DNA of 64,000 bases, from contig NZ_CP058908.1 in the NCBI RefSeq assembly GCF_021432765.1, forward strand, positions 636,001 through 700,000. Reading direction: 5' to 3'. Source of the stretch: Pseudomonas phenolilytica. GTDB taxonomy: Bacteria > Pseudomonadota > Gammaproteobacteria > Pseudomonadales > Pseudomonadaceae. Both the position numbers and the translations under genes were made by a program. Position 1 is the stretch's first letter; each line of letters begins with the position of its first letter. The notes beneath the pieces are model-generated. The model saw only the letters and a program-made list of their open reading frames with translations. It ran no database searches and was not told where the DNA came from. This document shows, one piece after another, positions 35,564-44,362 of the stretch.

Positions 35564-38212
35564 ATGCAAGATCTCGATCCCGTCGAAACCCAGGAATGGC
35601 TGGACGCCTTGGAGTCCGTCCTCGACCGTGAGGGCGAACAACGCGCCCATTACCTGATGACCCGGATGGGCGAGCTGGCCACCCGCAGTGGTACCCAGCT
35701 GCCCTACGCGATCACCACGCCGTACCGCAACACCATCCCCGTCACCCACGAAGCACGCATGCCCGGCGACCTGTTCATGGAACGCCGCATCCGCTCGCTG
35801 GTACGCTGGAACGCCCTGGCGATGGTGATGCGCGCCAACGTCGCCGACCCGGATCTGGGCGGCCACATTTCCACCTTCGCCTCCAGCGCGACGCTGTATG
35901 ACATCGGCTTCAACTACTTCTTCCAGGCCCCGACCGAAGAACACGGCGGCGACCTTATCTACTTCCAAGGCCACGCCTCGCCCGGCATCTACGCCCGCGC
36001 CTTCCTCGAAGGCCGCATCAGCGAGGAACAGCTGAACAACTTCCGTCGCGAAACCGACGGCGGCGGCCTGCCTTCCTACCCGCACCCGTGGCTGATGCCG
36101 GACTTCTGGCAGTTCCCCACCGTGTCGATGGGCCTAGGCCCGATCCAGGCGATCTACCAGGCCCGCTTCATGAAGTACCTGGAAAGCCGCGGCTTCATTC
36201 CGGCCGGCAAGCAGAAGGTCTGGTGCTTCCTCGGCGACGGCGAGACCGACGAGCCGGAATCGCTCGGCGCCATCTCCCTGGCCGGCCGCGAGAAGCTGGA
36301 CAACCTCATCTTCGTCATCAACTGCAACCTGCAGCGCCTCGATGGCCCGGTGCGCGGCAACGGCAAGATCATCCAGGAGCTGGAAGGCAACTTCCGCGGC
36401 GCCGACTGGAACGTCATCAAGGTCATCTGGGGTCGCCTGTGGGACCCGCTGTTCGCCAAGGACGAAGCCGGCCTGCTGCAGGCGCGGATGGACGAAGTGG
36501 TCGACGGCGACTACCAGAACTACAAGGCCAACAACGGCGCGTTCGTGCGCAAGCACTTCTTCGGTGCACGCCCCGAGCTGCTGGAAATGGTCAGCGACAT
36601 GTCCGATGACGAGGTCTGGAAGCTCAACCGCGGCGGCCATGATCCGTTCAAGGTGTACGCAGCCTACCACCAGGCGGTCCACCACAAGGGCCAGCCGACC
36701 GTCATCCTGGCCAAGACCATCAAGGGCTACGGCACCGGCTCGGGCGAAGCGCAGAACATCGCGCACAACGTCAAGAAGGTCGACGTCGAGAGCCTGAAGA
36801 TCTTCCGCGACCGCTTCGGTGTACCGATCGCCGACGATCAGCTCAAGGACCTGCCGTTCTACAAGCCGGAGCCGGACAGCCCGGAAGCCAAGTACCTGCA
36901 GAAGAAGCGCGAGGCGCTCGGCGGCTTCGTACCGCAGCGGCGCACCAAGAGCTTCAGCATCCCGACGCCGCCGCTGGAAACCCTCAAGGCGATCCTCGAC
37001 GGTTCCGGCGATCGCGAAATCTCCACCACCATGGCCTTCGTCCGCGTGCTGGCGCAGCTGATCAAGGACAAGGACCTGGGCAAGCGCATCGTCCCGATCA
37101 TTCCCGACGAGGCGCGCACCTTCGGCATGGAGGGCATGTTCCGCCAGCTCGGCATCTACTCCTCGGTCGGCCAGCTGTATCAGCCGGTGGACAAGGATCA
37201 GGTGATGTTTTACCGCGAGGACAAGAAGGGTCAGATCCTCGAGGAAGGCATCAACGAAGCCGGCGCCATGTCCAGCTGGATCGCGGCGGCGACCGCCTAC
37301 AGCAACCACAACCAGCCGATGCTGCCGTTCTACGTGTTCTACTCGATGTTCGGCTTCCAGCGCATCGGCGACCTCGCCTGGGCGGCCGGCGACAGCCAGG
37401 CGCGCGGCTTCCTGATCGGCGGAACCGCCGGTCGCACCACGCTCAACGGCGAAGGTCTGCAGCATGAGGATGGCCACAGCCACATTCTCGCGTCGACCAT
37501 CCCCAACTGCCGCACCTATGACCCCACCTACGGCTACGAGCTGGCGGTGATCATCCGTGAAGGCATCCGGCAGATGACCGAAGAGCAGCAGAACATCTTC
37601 TATTACATCACCGTGATGAACGAGGCCTACCAGCAGCCAGCCATGCCTGAGGGTGTCGAGGAAGGCATCATCAAGGGCATGTACCTGCTCGAAGAAGACA
37701 AGATGGACGCCGCGCATCACGTCCAGCTGCTCGGCTCGGGCACCATCCTGCGCGAAGTGCGCGAGGCAGCGAAGATGCTGCGCGAAGACTACGGCGTCGC
37801 CGCCGACGTCTGGAGCGTACCGAGCTTCAACGAACTGCGCCGCGAAGGCCTCGCCGTGGATCGCTGGAACCTCCTGCACCCGCACGAGAAGCCGCGCCAG
37901 TCGTACGTCGAGCAGTGCCTGACCGGCCGCAAGGGTCCGGTGGTGGCCTCCACCGACTATATGAAGCTGTTCGCCGACCAGATCCGCCAGTGGGTTCCGT
38001 GCAAGGAATTCCGCGTGCTCGGCACCGACGGCTTCGGCCGCAGCGACACGCGCAAGAAGCTGCGCCATCACTTCGAAGTGGATCGCAACTGGGTCGTGCT
38101 GGCCACGCTGGAACAGCTGGTCGCACGCGGCGAGATGGAAGCCAAGGTACTGGCCGAAGCCATCGTCAAGTTCGGCATCGATGCCGATAAACCCAATCCG
38201 CTGGACTGCTGA
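35564..38212 (+). CDS. aceE: Pyruvate dehydrogenase E1 component (homodimeric type)
   Basis: 882 residues, full-length alpha2-type E1. It decarboxylates pyruvate on thiamine diphosphate and acetylates the E2 lipoyl groups. The ThDP/Mg motif GDGETDEPESLGAI to FVINCNLQ is intact around residues 223-260. The N-terminus MQDLDPVETQEWLDALESVL is the E2-binding region of this type. GGAG nine bases upstream of the ATG supports the start. It is followed after 11 bases by aceF. Two palindromes upstream suggest repression by a GntR-type regulator. Confidence 0.98.
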   Translation: MQDLDPVETQEWLDALESVLDREGEQRAHYLMTRMGELATRSGTQLPYAITTPYRNTIPVTHEARMPGDLFMERRIRSLVRWNALAMVMRANVADPDLGGHISTFASSATLYDIGFNYFFQAPTEEHGGDLIYFQGHASPGIYARAFLEGRISEEQLNNFRRETDGGGLPSYPHPWLMPDFWQFPTVSMGLGPIQAIYQARFMKYLESRGFIPAGKQKVWCFLGDGETDEPESLGAISLAGREKLDNLIFVINCNLQRLDGPVRGNGKIIQELEGNFRGADWNVIKVIWGRLWDPLFAKDEAGLLQARMDEVVDGDYQNYKANNGAFVRKHFFGARPELLEMVSDMSDDEVWKLNRGGHDPFKVYAAYHQAVHHKGQPTVILAKTIKGYGTGSGEAQNIAHNVKKVDVESLKIFRDRFGVPIADDQLKDLPFYKPEPDSPEAKYLQKKREALGGFVPQRRTKSFSIPTPPLETLKAILDGSGDREISTTMAFVRVLAQLIKDKDLGKRIVPIIPDEARTFGMEGMFRQLGIYSSVGQLYQPVDKDQVMFYREDKKGQILEEGINEAGAMSSWIAAATAYSNHNQPMLPFYVFYSMFGFQRIGDLAWAAGDSQARGFLIGGTAGRTTLNGEGLQHEDGHSHILASTIPNCRTYDPTYGYELAVIIREGIRQMTEEQQNIFYYITVMNEAYQQPAMPEGVEEGIIKGMYLLEEDKMDAAHHVQLLGSGTILREVREAAKMLREDYGVAADVWSVPSFNELRREGLAVDRWNLLHPHEKPRQSYVEQCLTGRKGPVVASTDYMKLFADQIRQWVPCKEFRVLGTDGFGRSDTRKKLRHHFEVDRNWVVLATLEQLVARGEMEAKVLAEAIVKFGIDADKPNPLDC

Positions 38213-38223
38213 GGAGCGAAGCC

Positions 38224-39879
38224 ATGAGTGAATTGATTCGCGTACCCGATATCGGCAGCGGCGAAGGCGAAGTCATCGAACTGTTCGTCAAGGTCGGCGA
38301 CCGCATCGAGGCCGAGCAGAGCCTGCTGACGCTCGAGTCGGACAAGGCCAGCATGGAGATCCCGGCACCCAAGGCCGGGGTGATCAAGGCGCTGAAGGTC
38401 AAGCTGGGCGATCGCCTGAAGGAAGGCGATGAGCTGCTCGAGCTGGAAAGCGACGGCGGCGAAGCCAGTGCCGAGGCGCCCGCCGAACCGGCCGCACAAC
38501 CGGCCCAGGCACCCGATACCGCCGCAGCCAGCGCCCCGACCGCCAGTGCCGAACCGGCGCCGGTAGCGGCTGGCGGTGCAGAGCAGAGCCAGCAGGTCCA
38601 TGTGCCGGACATCGGCTCGTCGGGCAAGGCCCGCGTGATCGAGCTGTACGTCAAGGCCGGCGACCACATCGAAGCCGATCAGAGCCTGCTGACCCTGGAG
38701 TCCGACAAGGCAAGCATGGAAATCCCCTCGCCGGCCACCGGCGTGGTGGAAAGCGTGGCGATCAAGCTGAACGACGAAGTCGGCACCGGTGACCTGATCC
38801 TGACCCTCAAGGTCCAGGGCGCCGTAGCGGCCCCGCCCGCTCCGGCAGCGGCACCGACCACCCCGACCGAGCCGACCAAGGCCGCCACGCCTGCCGAAGC
38901 CGATCGCAAGCCGGCCCCCACCGCGCAGACCGAAGCGGCCAAGCCGGTTGGTGCACCCAGCCGCGACGGCACCAAGGTCCATGCCGGACCGGCCGTGCGT
39001 CAACTGGCGCGTGAGTTCGGCGTCGAGCTGGCGGCGGTCACCGGCAGCGGTCCGAAAGGACGCATCCTCAAGGAAGACGTGCAGCAGTACGTCAAGAGCA
39101 TGATGCAGCAGGGGCCGCAGACCGCGGCCGCGAGCGGTGGCGCCGGCATTCCGCCGATTCCGGCGGTGGACTTCAGCAAGTTCGGCGAGATCGAAGAAGT
39201 CGAGATGAGCCGCCTGATGCAGATCGGCGCGGCAAACCTGCATCGCAGCTGGCTGAACGTGCCGCACGTGACACAGTTCGAGTCGGCCGACATCACCGAG
39301 CTGGAAGCCTTCCGCGTGGCGCAGAAGGCTGCTGCGGAGAAGGCCGGCGTCAAGCTGACCGTGCTGCCACTGCTGCTCAAAGCCTGTGCGCACCTACTGC
39401 GTGAACTGCCGGACTTCAACAGCTCCCTGGCCCCCAGCGGCAAGGCGCTGATCCGCAAGAAGTACGTGCACGTGGGCTTCGCGGTGGATACCCCGGACGG
39501 CCTGATGGTCCCGGTGATCCGCAACGTCGACCAGAAGAGCTTGCTGCAGCTGGCCGGCGAGGCCGCCGAGCTGGCCGAGAAGGCGCGCACCAAGAAGCTC
39601 TCGCCGGATGCCATGCAGGGAGCCTGCTTCACCATCTCCAGCCTCGGCCACATCGGCGGTACCGGCTTCACGCCGATCGTCAATGCGCCGGAGGTGGCGA
39701 TCCTCGGTGTCAGCAAGGCCACCATGCAGCCGGTGTGGGATGGTTCGGCCTTCCAGCCGCGCCTGATGCTGCCGCTATCGCTGTCCTACGATCACCGGGT
39801 GATCAACGGCGCCGCCGCCGCGCGCTTCACCAAGCGCCTGTCGGAACTGCTGGCGGATATCCGCACGCTGCTGCTGTAA
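38224..39879 (+). CDS. aceF: Pyruvate dehydrogenase E2, dihydrolipoyl acetyltransferase
   Basis: 551 residues. Two lipoyl domains (about 2-75 and 124-198), each with the lipoylated Lys in LLTLESDKASMEIP; Ala/Pro-rich linkers (about 80-122 and 200-245); a peripheral subunit-binding domain (about 250-287, VHAGPAVRQLAREFGVELAA); and the catalytic domain to the C-terminus with SYDHRVINGAAAARFTKRL near residue 520. The active site has DHRVING where many E2s have DHRVIDG, as I recall from Azotobacter. Coupled to aceE; a strong terminator follows. Confidence 0.97.
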   Translation: MSELIRVPDIGSGEGEVIELFVKVGDRIEAEQSLLTLESDKASMEIPAPKAGVIKALKVKLGDRLKEGDELLELESDGGEASAEAPAEPAAQPAQAPDTAAASAPTASAEPAPVAAGGAEQSQQVHVPDIGSSGKARVIELYVKAGDHIEADQSLLTLESDKASMEIPSPATGVVESVAIKLNDEVGTGDLILTLKVQGAVAAPPAPAAAPTTPTEPTKAATPAEADRKPAPTAQTEAAKPVGAPSRDGTKVHAGPAVRQLAREFGVELAAVTGSGPKGRILKEDVQQYVKSMMQQGPQTAAASGGAGIPPIPAVDFSKFGEIEEVEMSRLMQIGAANLHRSWLNVPHVTQFESADITELEAFRVAQKAAAEKAGVKLTVLPLLLKACAHLLRELPDFNSSLAPSGKALIRKKYVHVGFAVDTPDGLMVPVIRNVDQKSLLQLAGEAAELAEKARTKKLSPDAMQGACFTISSLGHIGGTGFTPIVNAPEVAILGVSKATMQPVWDGSAFQPRLMLPLSLSYDHRVINGAAAARFTKRLSELLADIRTLLL

Positions 39880-39890
39880 CTCGCGGAACG

Positions 39891-39927
39891 AAAAACGCCG
39901 CATCCCTCACAAGGATGCGGCGTTTTT
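39891..39927. terminator. Bidirectional rho-independent terminator after aceF
   Basis: Perfect 15-base arms: AAAAACGCCGCATCC (39891-39905), a seven-base loop, GGATGCGGCGTTTTT (39913-39927). U-tracts on both strands let it end aceEF from the left and the convergent gene at 39958 from the right. Confidence 0.93.
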
Positions 39928-39957
39928 GTTTGCCGTCCGATGGCTCTGCCGCCGCCG

Positions 39958-40485
39958 CTAACCCTTCTGCAGATTGCGGATGAGGAACGACAGCGCCTTG
40001 GCCAGTTCTTCGGCGCCCGCGGGATCGCGCAGGATCGTGACCAGCGGCGTACCGTCGGCAGGACTGTCGATGATGCACACCCGCCCTTGCGGCGGACAGC
40101 GGTAGCTCAGATAGGGATCGAGACCGAAGACCGACAGATTGCGATTGTGTACCGCGATGCCGTTGCCCGGGCCACGCACCTCTTCGCGAACCTGCAGTTC
40201 GCCGGATTCGCCGACGCTCAGGCGATAGCTGAGATCCTGCGGATTGGCGACACCGACCTGATAGGCAACCCGCAATGCGTAGCGGTCGAGCAGGCCGTTG
40301 CCATGCGCCAGCAGCGCTTCGCGCTCACCGGAAAGACCGTAGCGAGACTTCAGTTCGGAGAGGTAGCGCTCGGCTTCGCCGCCATTGAACTGCGCCGGTT
40401 CGACAGCGTGTGCATGCAGTGCGACATAGCTGCAGATCGACGCCGCCAATAACTTCAACCACCGACTTGTCAGCCTCTGTCGCAT
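39958..40485 (-). CDS. Exported protein of unknown function
   Basis: 176 residues. Start MRQRLTSRWLKLLAASICSY gives a basic n-region and hydrophobic core with cleavage likely after AHA near residue 28 (VALHAHA-VEP), so it is probably periplasmic. The mature part is small and soluble, with YLSELKSRYGLSGEREALLA and a pair of cysteines in SYRCPPQGRVCIID that could form a disulfide. I do not recognise the family. It converges on aceF across a shared terminator and diverges from dipA. Confidence 0.8.
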   Translation of the reverse strand: MRQRLTSRWLKLLAASICSYVALHAHAVEPAQFNGGEAERYLSELKSRYGLSGEREALLAHGNGLLDRYALRVAYQVGVANPQDLSYRLSVGESGELQVREEVRGPGNGIAVHNRNLSVFGLDPYLSYRCPPQGRVCIIDSPADGTPLVTILRDPAGAEELAKALSFLIRNLQKG

Positions 40486-40595
40486 GATGCACCCTTGCCC
40501 GAAGTTAATATTATTTCGCCATCCTTGAAGTCCGCTGTAGCAGTGCAACAGCGCAACCAGCCGGTCCGGCCAGCATACTGGAAGCCAAGCGCTCG

Positions 40596-43259
40596 ATGAA
40601 AATACATCCCGATGCCGCCAGCTGCCTGGCGCCCGAGGTTGTGATGCAGTTGCCAGTGCCCTCCCGGCTTGGAATGCTGCGTTTCGAGCGCCTGAACGAG
40701 GCCAGCTGGCTGCTGCTCTATCTGGATCCTGCCTGCGAGCGCCACTTCGACGTGGCGGCCAACGAGCTGTGTTCTCTGATCGACTCGCCCTACGCGAGCC
40801 TGATGGAGCCGTACGCCCGGCACCAGCTGCACGACGATATCCAGCAGCAGCTCCTGAACCAGCCGCACTATTGCGTCGAATATCAGCTGCACACTCCGCG
40901 TGGCACGCTCGCGCTGACCGAAGTGGGCGAGCGCTGCCGCAAATACGGACGCGAACTGCTGGCCGGCTACCTGATCGTCGGCAAATCGGCCGCTGCCGCG
41001 CCGCTCAATGGCACCACCTCCGGCATGCACACCCTGCTCGACCCGCCCGCACGCGATAAGCAGCTGGAACAGCTGGTGCGCTCGCGCGCGCAGCAGCAGC
41101 TGATCGTCCGCCTGGCCCGTCATCGCTACGCCTCCGACAACCCGCAACTCGAAGCCGCCGAACTCATCACCCAGGCCGCCTGCGAGGCCTACGAGGTCTG
41201 CCGGGCCGCTATCTGGCAGCTCAACGGCACGCAGCTGGAGGCAGTCGCCGCCTTCCGTCGCGACGACGACGGCTACGAGTATCCCGCCGTGGTCGATCTG
41301 GCCCCGTATCCGCATTACCTCGAGACGCTGCACAGCAGTCGCACCCTCGATGTCAGCGACGTCGCGCACGACCCGCGCACACATGAACTGGCGCAGAACC
41401 TGCTGATTCCGCGCGGGGTCAGCTCCATCCTCAGCGCAACGATCCGTATCGGCGGTGAAATGGTCGGCCTGCTCTGCCTGCAGCACGACGGCCCGCCGCG
41501 CCGCTGGCAGCCTGACGAAGTGGCGTTTGCCGGCGAGCTCGCCGACCAGTACGCGCAGGTCCTGGCCAACCAGCAGCGGGTCAGCGCAACCCACATGCTG
41601 CATCTGTTCCAGCGCGCGGTGGAGCAAAGCGCCAGCGCCTTCATCCTGGTCGACCGCGAGGGCCGGGTGGAATACGTCAACCCGAGTTTCAGCGCGATCA
41701 CCCAGTTCTCCGCCGAGGAGGTGCGCGGGCAGCTGCTGACCGAGCTCACCAGCCTGGAGAACCTCGGGGCGCTGCTGTCGGATACGGCCTCCTCGCTGGC
41801 GCATGGCAACAGCTGGCAAGGCGAATTCCGCAGCCGACGCAAGAATCTGGAGCCGTACTGGGGCCAGCTGTCGATCTCCAAGGTACTCAACGATGCCGGC
41901 GAGCTGACGCACTACATCGGCATCTACGAGGACGTCACCCAGAGCAAGCTGGTGCAGCAGCACATCGAGCGCCTGGCCTACACCGACAACCTGACCAGTC
42001 TGGGCAACCGCCCGTACTTCATCCGCAGCCTGGAAGAGCGCTTCGCCAGCGACCGCTCACCCCAGCTGTGCCTGCTGCTGGTGGACATCGACAACTTCAA
42101 GCGGATCAACGACAGCCTGGGGCACCAGACCGGCGACCGACTGCTGACCAGCCTGGCACAGCGCCTGCGCAACGGCCTCAGTCGCGACGGCGTGCTGGCG
42201 CGCTTCGCCAGCAACGAGTTCGCCCTGCTGCTCGACGACATGGACCTCGAGGCCGGCCAGCGCCTGGCGCAGCAGGTCCTGCGCACACTCGACAAGCCGC
42301 TGTTCGTCGACAAGCAGCTGATCAGCGTCAGCGGCTCGATCGGCCTGGCCTGCGCGCCGCTGCACGGCAACGACCCGGAGACGCTGATGAAGCATGCCGG
42401 CCAGGCGCTGCACAAGGCCAAGGCCAACGGTAAGAACCAGCTCCAGGTGTTCACCGACGCACTGCACACCGAGGCCAACAACAAGCTGTTCGTCGAAAAC
42501 AACCTGCGTCGCGCGCTCACCCACGACGAGCTGGAGCTGTTCTACCAACCCAAGCTCTGCCTGCGCACGGGGCGGCTGCAAGGCGTCGAGGCGCTGCTGC
42601 GCTGGAATCATCCCACCCGCGGCATGATCAGCCCGGACCAGTTCATCAGCGTGGCCGAAGAAACCGGGCTGATCATCCCGATCGGCAAATGGATCGCCCG
42701 CGAAGCCTGCCGCATGGGCGTACGGCTGTCCGAGCTGGGGCTGGGCCGGCCGCAGGTAGCGATCAACCTGTCACCCAAGCAGTTCTCCGACCCCGAGCTG
42801 ATCGCCTCCCTGGCCGCCACCCTGCGCGAGGAACAGCTGCCGGCCGCGCAGCTGGAACTGGAGCTGACCGAAGGCCTGCTGCTCGATGCTACCGAACAGA
42901 CTCGCCAGCAGCTGCTCGGCCTCAAGGCGCTGGGCGTGACGCTGGCGATGGACGATTTCGGTACCGGTTACTCGTCGCTCAGCTACCTGAAGAAATTTCC
43001 CATCGACGTGATCAAGATCGATCGCAGCTTCATCAAGGACATTCCCGACAACCAGGACGACATGGAGATCACCTCGGCGGTCATCGCGATGGCGCGCAAC
43101 CTGCGCCTCAAAGTCGTCGCTGAAGGCATCGAGAGTCCCGCCCAGGCGGCCTTCCTGCGCCGCCAGCGCTGCGATATCGGCCAAGGCTACCTGTTCGACA
43201 AGCCGATCCCGTCGTCCCGCCTGCTCGAGGCCTTACAGCGCTATCCGCGCTGGGCCTGA
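40596..43259 (+). CDS. dipA: Cyclic-di-GMP phosphodiesterase with GAF, PAS, degenerate GGDEF and EAL domains
   Basis: 887 residues. N-terminal region (1-150) of unclear fold; GAF about 160-330; PAS about 335-455 (FILVDREGRVEYVNPSFSAI); GGDEF-like about 461-620, where the active-site motif is ASNEF near residue 537 and so unlikely to make c-di-GMP; EAL about 640-887 with intact GVEALLRWNHP, DDFGTGYSSLSYL and IKIDRSFIKDI, so the phosphodiesterase should work. Position between aceF and msrA and the domain set match DipA/Pch (PA5017), which affects biofilm dispersal and motility in P. aeruginosa. The product is cytoplasmic, with no membrane spans. Confidence 0.88.
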   Translation: MKIHPDAASCLAPEVVMQLPVPSRLGMLRFERLNEASWLLLYLDPACERHFDVAANELCSLIDSPYASLMEPYARHQLHDDIQQQLLNQPHYCVEYQLHTPRGTLALTEVGERCRKYGRELLAGYLIVGKSAAAAPLNGTTSGMHTLLDPPARDKQLEQLVRSRAQQQLIVRLARHRYASDNPQLEAAELITQAACEAYEVCRAAIWQLNGTQLEAVAAFRRDDDGYEYPAVVDLAPYPHYLETLHSSRTLDVSDVAHDPRTHELAQNLLIPRGVSSILSATIRIGGEMVGLLCLQHDGPPRRWQPDEVAFAGELADQYAQVLANQQRVSATHMLHLFQRAVEQSASAFILVDREGRVEYVNPSFSAITQFSAEEVRGQLLTELTSLENLGALLSDTASSLAHGNSWQGEFRSRRKNLEPYWGQLSISKVLNDAGELTHYIGIYEDVTQSKLVQQHIERLAYTDNLTSLGNRPYFIRSLEERFASDRSPQLCLLLVDIDNFKRINDSLGHQTGDRLLTSLAQRLRNGLSRDGVLARFASNEFALLLDDMDLEAGQRLAQQVLRTLDKPLFVDKQLISVSGSIGLACAPLHGNDPETLMKHAGQALHKAKANGKNQLQVFTDALHTEANNKLFVENNLRRALTHDELELFYQPKLCLRTGRLQGVEALLRWNHPTRGMISPDQFISVAEETGLIIPIGKWIAREACRMGVRLSELGLGRPQVAINLSPKQFSDPELIASLAATLREEQLPAAQLELELTEGLLLDATEQTRQQLLGLKALGVTLAMDDFGTGYSSLSYLKKFPIDVIKIDRSFIKDIPDNQDDMEITSAVIAMARNLRLKVVAEGIESPAQAAFLRRQRCDIGQGYLFDKPIPSSRLLEALQRYPRWA

Positions 43260-43353
43260 ACGCCGCAGCGACCGGACGGCGCCTGACGCTTCAAGACGCT
43301 GCCGACCTCCGGTAGCCTGACTGACGTCTTTCGCTCCGGCCGAGGTTGTCACC

Positions 43354-44001
43354 ATGCCGCTACGCTCGCAGATTCTCGTGCATCAGAACGCGCTGCCCAC
43401 CGCCGAACAGGCGCTGCCGGGCCGCTCCACGCCGATGGCGGTGCCTGAGGCCCATCACGTCAACGGCCACCCGCTGCAACCGCCGTTTCCCGCCGGCCTG
43501 CAGCAGGCGTTGTTCGCCCTCGGCTGCTTCTGGGGTGCCGAGCGGCGCTTCTGGGAACAGCCTGGGGTGTGGACGACCGCAGTGGGTTATGCCGGTGGCT
43601 TCACGCCGAATCCGACCTACGAGGAAGTCTGCTCGGGTCTGACCGGACACACCGAAGCCGTACTGGTGGTGTTCGATCCGCAGCAGATTGATTATCGGAC
43701 GCTGCTCACCGTGTTCTGGGAGTCGCACAATCCCACTCAGGGCATGCGTCAGGGCAACGATGTCGGCAGCCAGTATCGCTCGGCAATCTACTGGCTGGAC
43801 GACAGCCAGCGCGAGCAGGCACAGACCAGCCAGGCGGCGTTCCAGCGCCAGCTCAGCCAGGCCGGCTATGGCGCGATTACCACGGAGATTGCGCAGGCAC
43901 CGACGTTCTATTACGCCGAGGGCTACCATCAACAGTACTTGGCAAAAAACCCTGGCGGCTATTGCGGCCTGGGCGGTACCGGTGTGCGCCTGCCCGGCTG
44001 A
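43354..44001 (+). CDS. msrA: Peptide methionine-S-sulfoxide reductase MsrA
   Basis: 215 residues, the longer E. coli-like form. It reduces the S epimer of methionine sulfoxide. The catalytic Cys is in [20 protein letters not shown] near residue 57, and the C-terminal [20 protein letters not shown] holds the resolving Cys. The start has a GAGG nearby. A hairpin terminator follows 36 bases after the stop. Confidence 0.96.
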   Translation: MPLRSQILVHQNALPTAEQALPGRSTPMAVPEAHHVNGHPLQPPFPAGLQQALFALGCFWGAERRFWEQPGVWTTAVGYAGGFTPNPTYEEVCSGLTGHTEAVLVVFDPQQIDYRTLLTVFWESHNPTQGMRQGNDVGSQYRSAIYWLDDSQREQAQTSQAAFQRQLSQAGYGAITTEIAQAPTFYYAEGYHQQYLAKNPGGYCGLGGTGVRLPG

Positions 44002-44037
44002 CGCCGGCGCGGATACCGTTGCGCGCAAAAAGAAAAA

Positions 44038-44053
44038 CCCCGCCGAGGCGGGG
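44038..44053. terminator. Hairpin terminator downstream of msrA
   Basis: Seven-base perfect arms CCCCGCC and GGCGGGG with a GA loop. Flanked by five A's on the left and CTTTGC on the right, so it works best on the minus strand but may serve both directions. Confidence 0.75.
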
Positions 44054-44210
44054 CTTTGCAGACTGTGAATCCTGACATCCGTGATCGTGCGCCATCCTGG
44101 CGCCACTCCGTTCTCGTCCTTATTTTCGATTGCGCTACCCTGCGCCGAGGTCCGAGTGCAGAAGAGTACTGACCGCCTCGCCGAGGCAGTAGTAGCCATT
44201 TTGCATCACG

Positions 44211-44275
44211 CGCTGTAAGCAATTTCCTACACGCGAGTCATCCTTGATTCGCTTTGTAGGTGATTGCTTACAGCG
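44211..44275. repeat. Long imperfect inverted repeat (21-base arms)
   Basis: Arms at 44211-44231 (CGCTGTAAGCAATTTCCTAC then A) and 44255-44275 (TGTAGGTGATTGCTTACAGC then G) pair at 19 of 21 positions, with a 23-base loop that itself begins CGCGA and ends TCGCT. AT content of the arms is higher than the region. Could be a repeated extragenic element, an RNA hairpin or an operator pair; I cannot name it. Confidence 0.7.
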
Positions 44276-44362
44276 ACGTGCTTTCTAGGACCGAAGTAGT
44301 GGCGCAAACGTTCCACGCACATGGCCGATTAATTTCATTAGGCCGCCAGATTAAGCCGGCGT

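Larger units (their letters stand above)
44002..44362. other. Intergenic region with terminator and long inverted repeat
   Basis: 361 bases between convergent msrA and an acyl-CoA dehydrogenase gene. It contains the hairpin at 44038-44053 and the large inverted repeat at 44211-44275. No ORF here looks coding. This is also the synteny break between the msrA block and the acyl-CoA dehydrogenase/biotin block. Confidence 0.7.
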
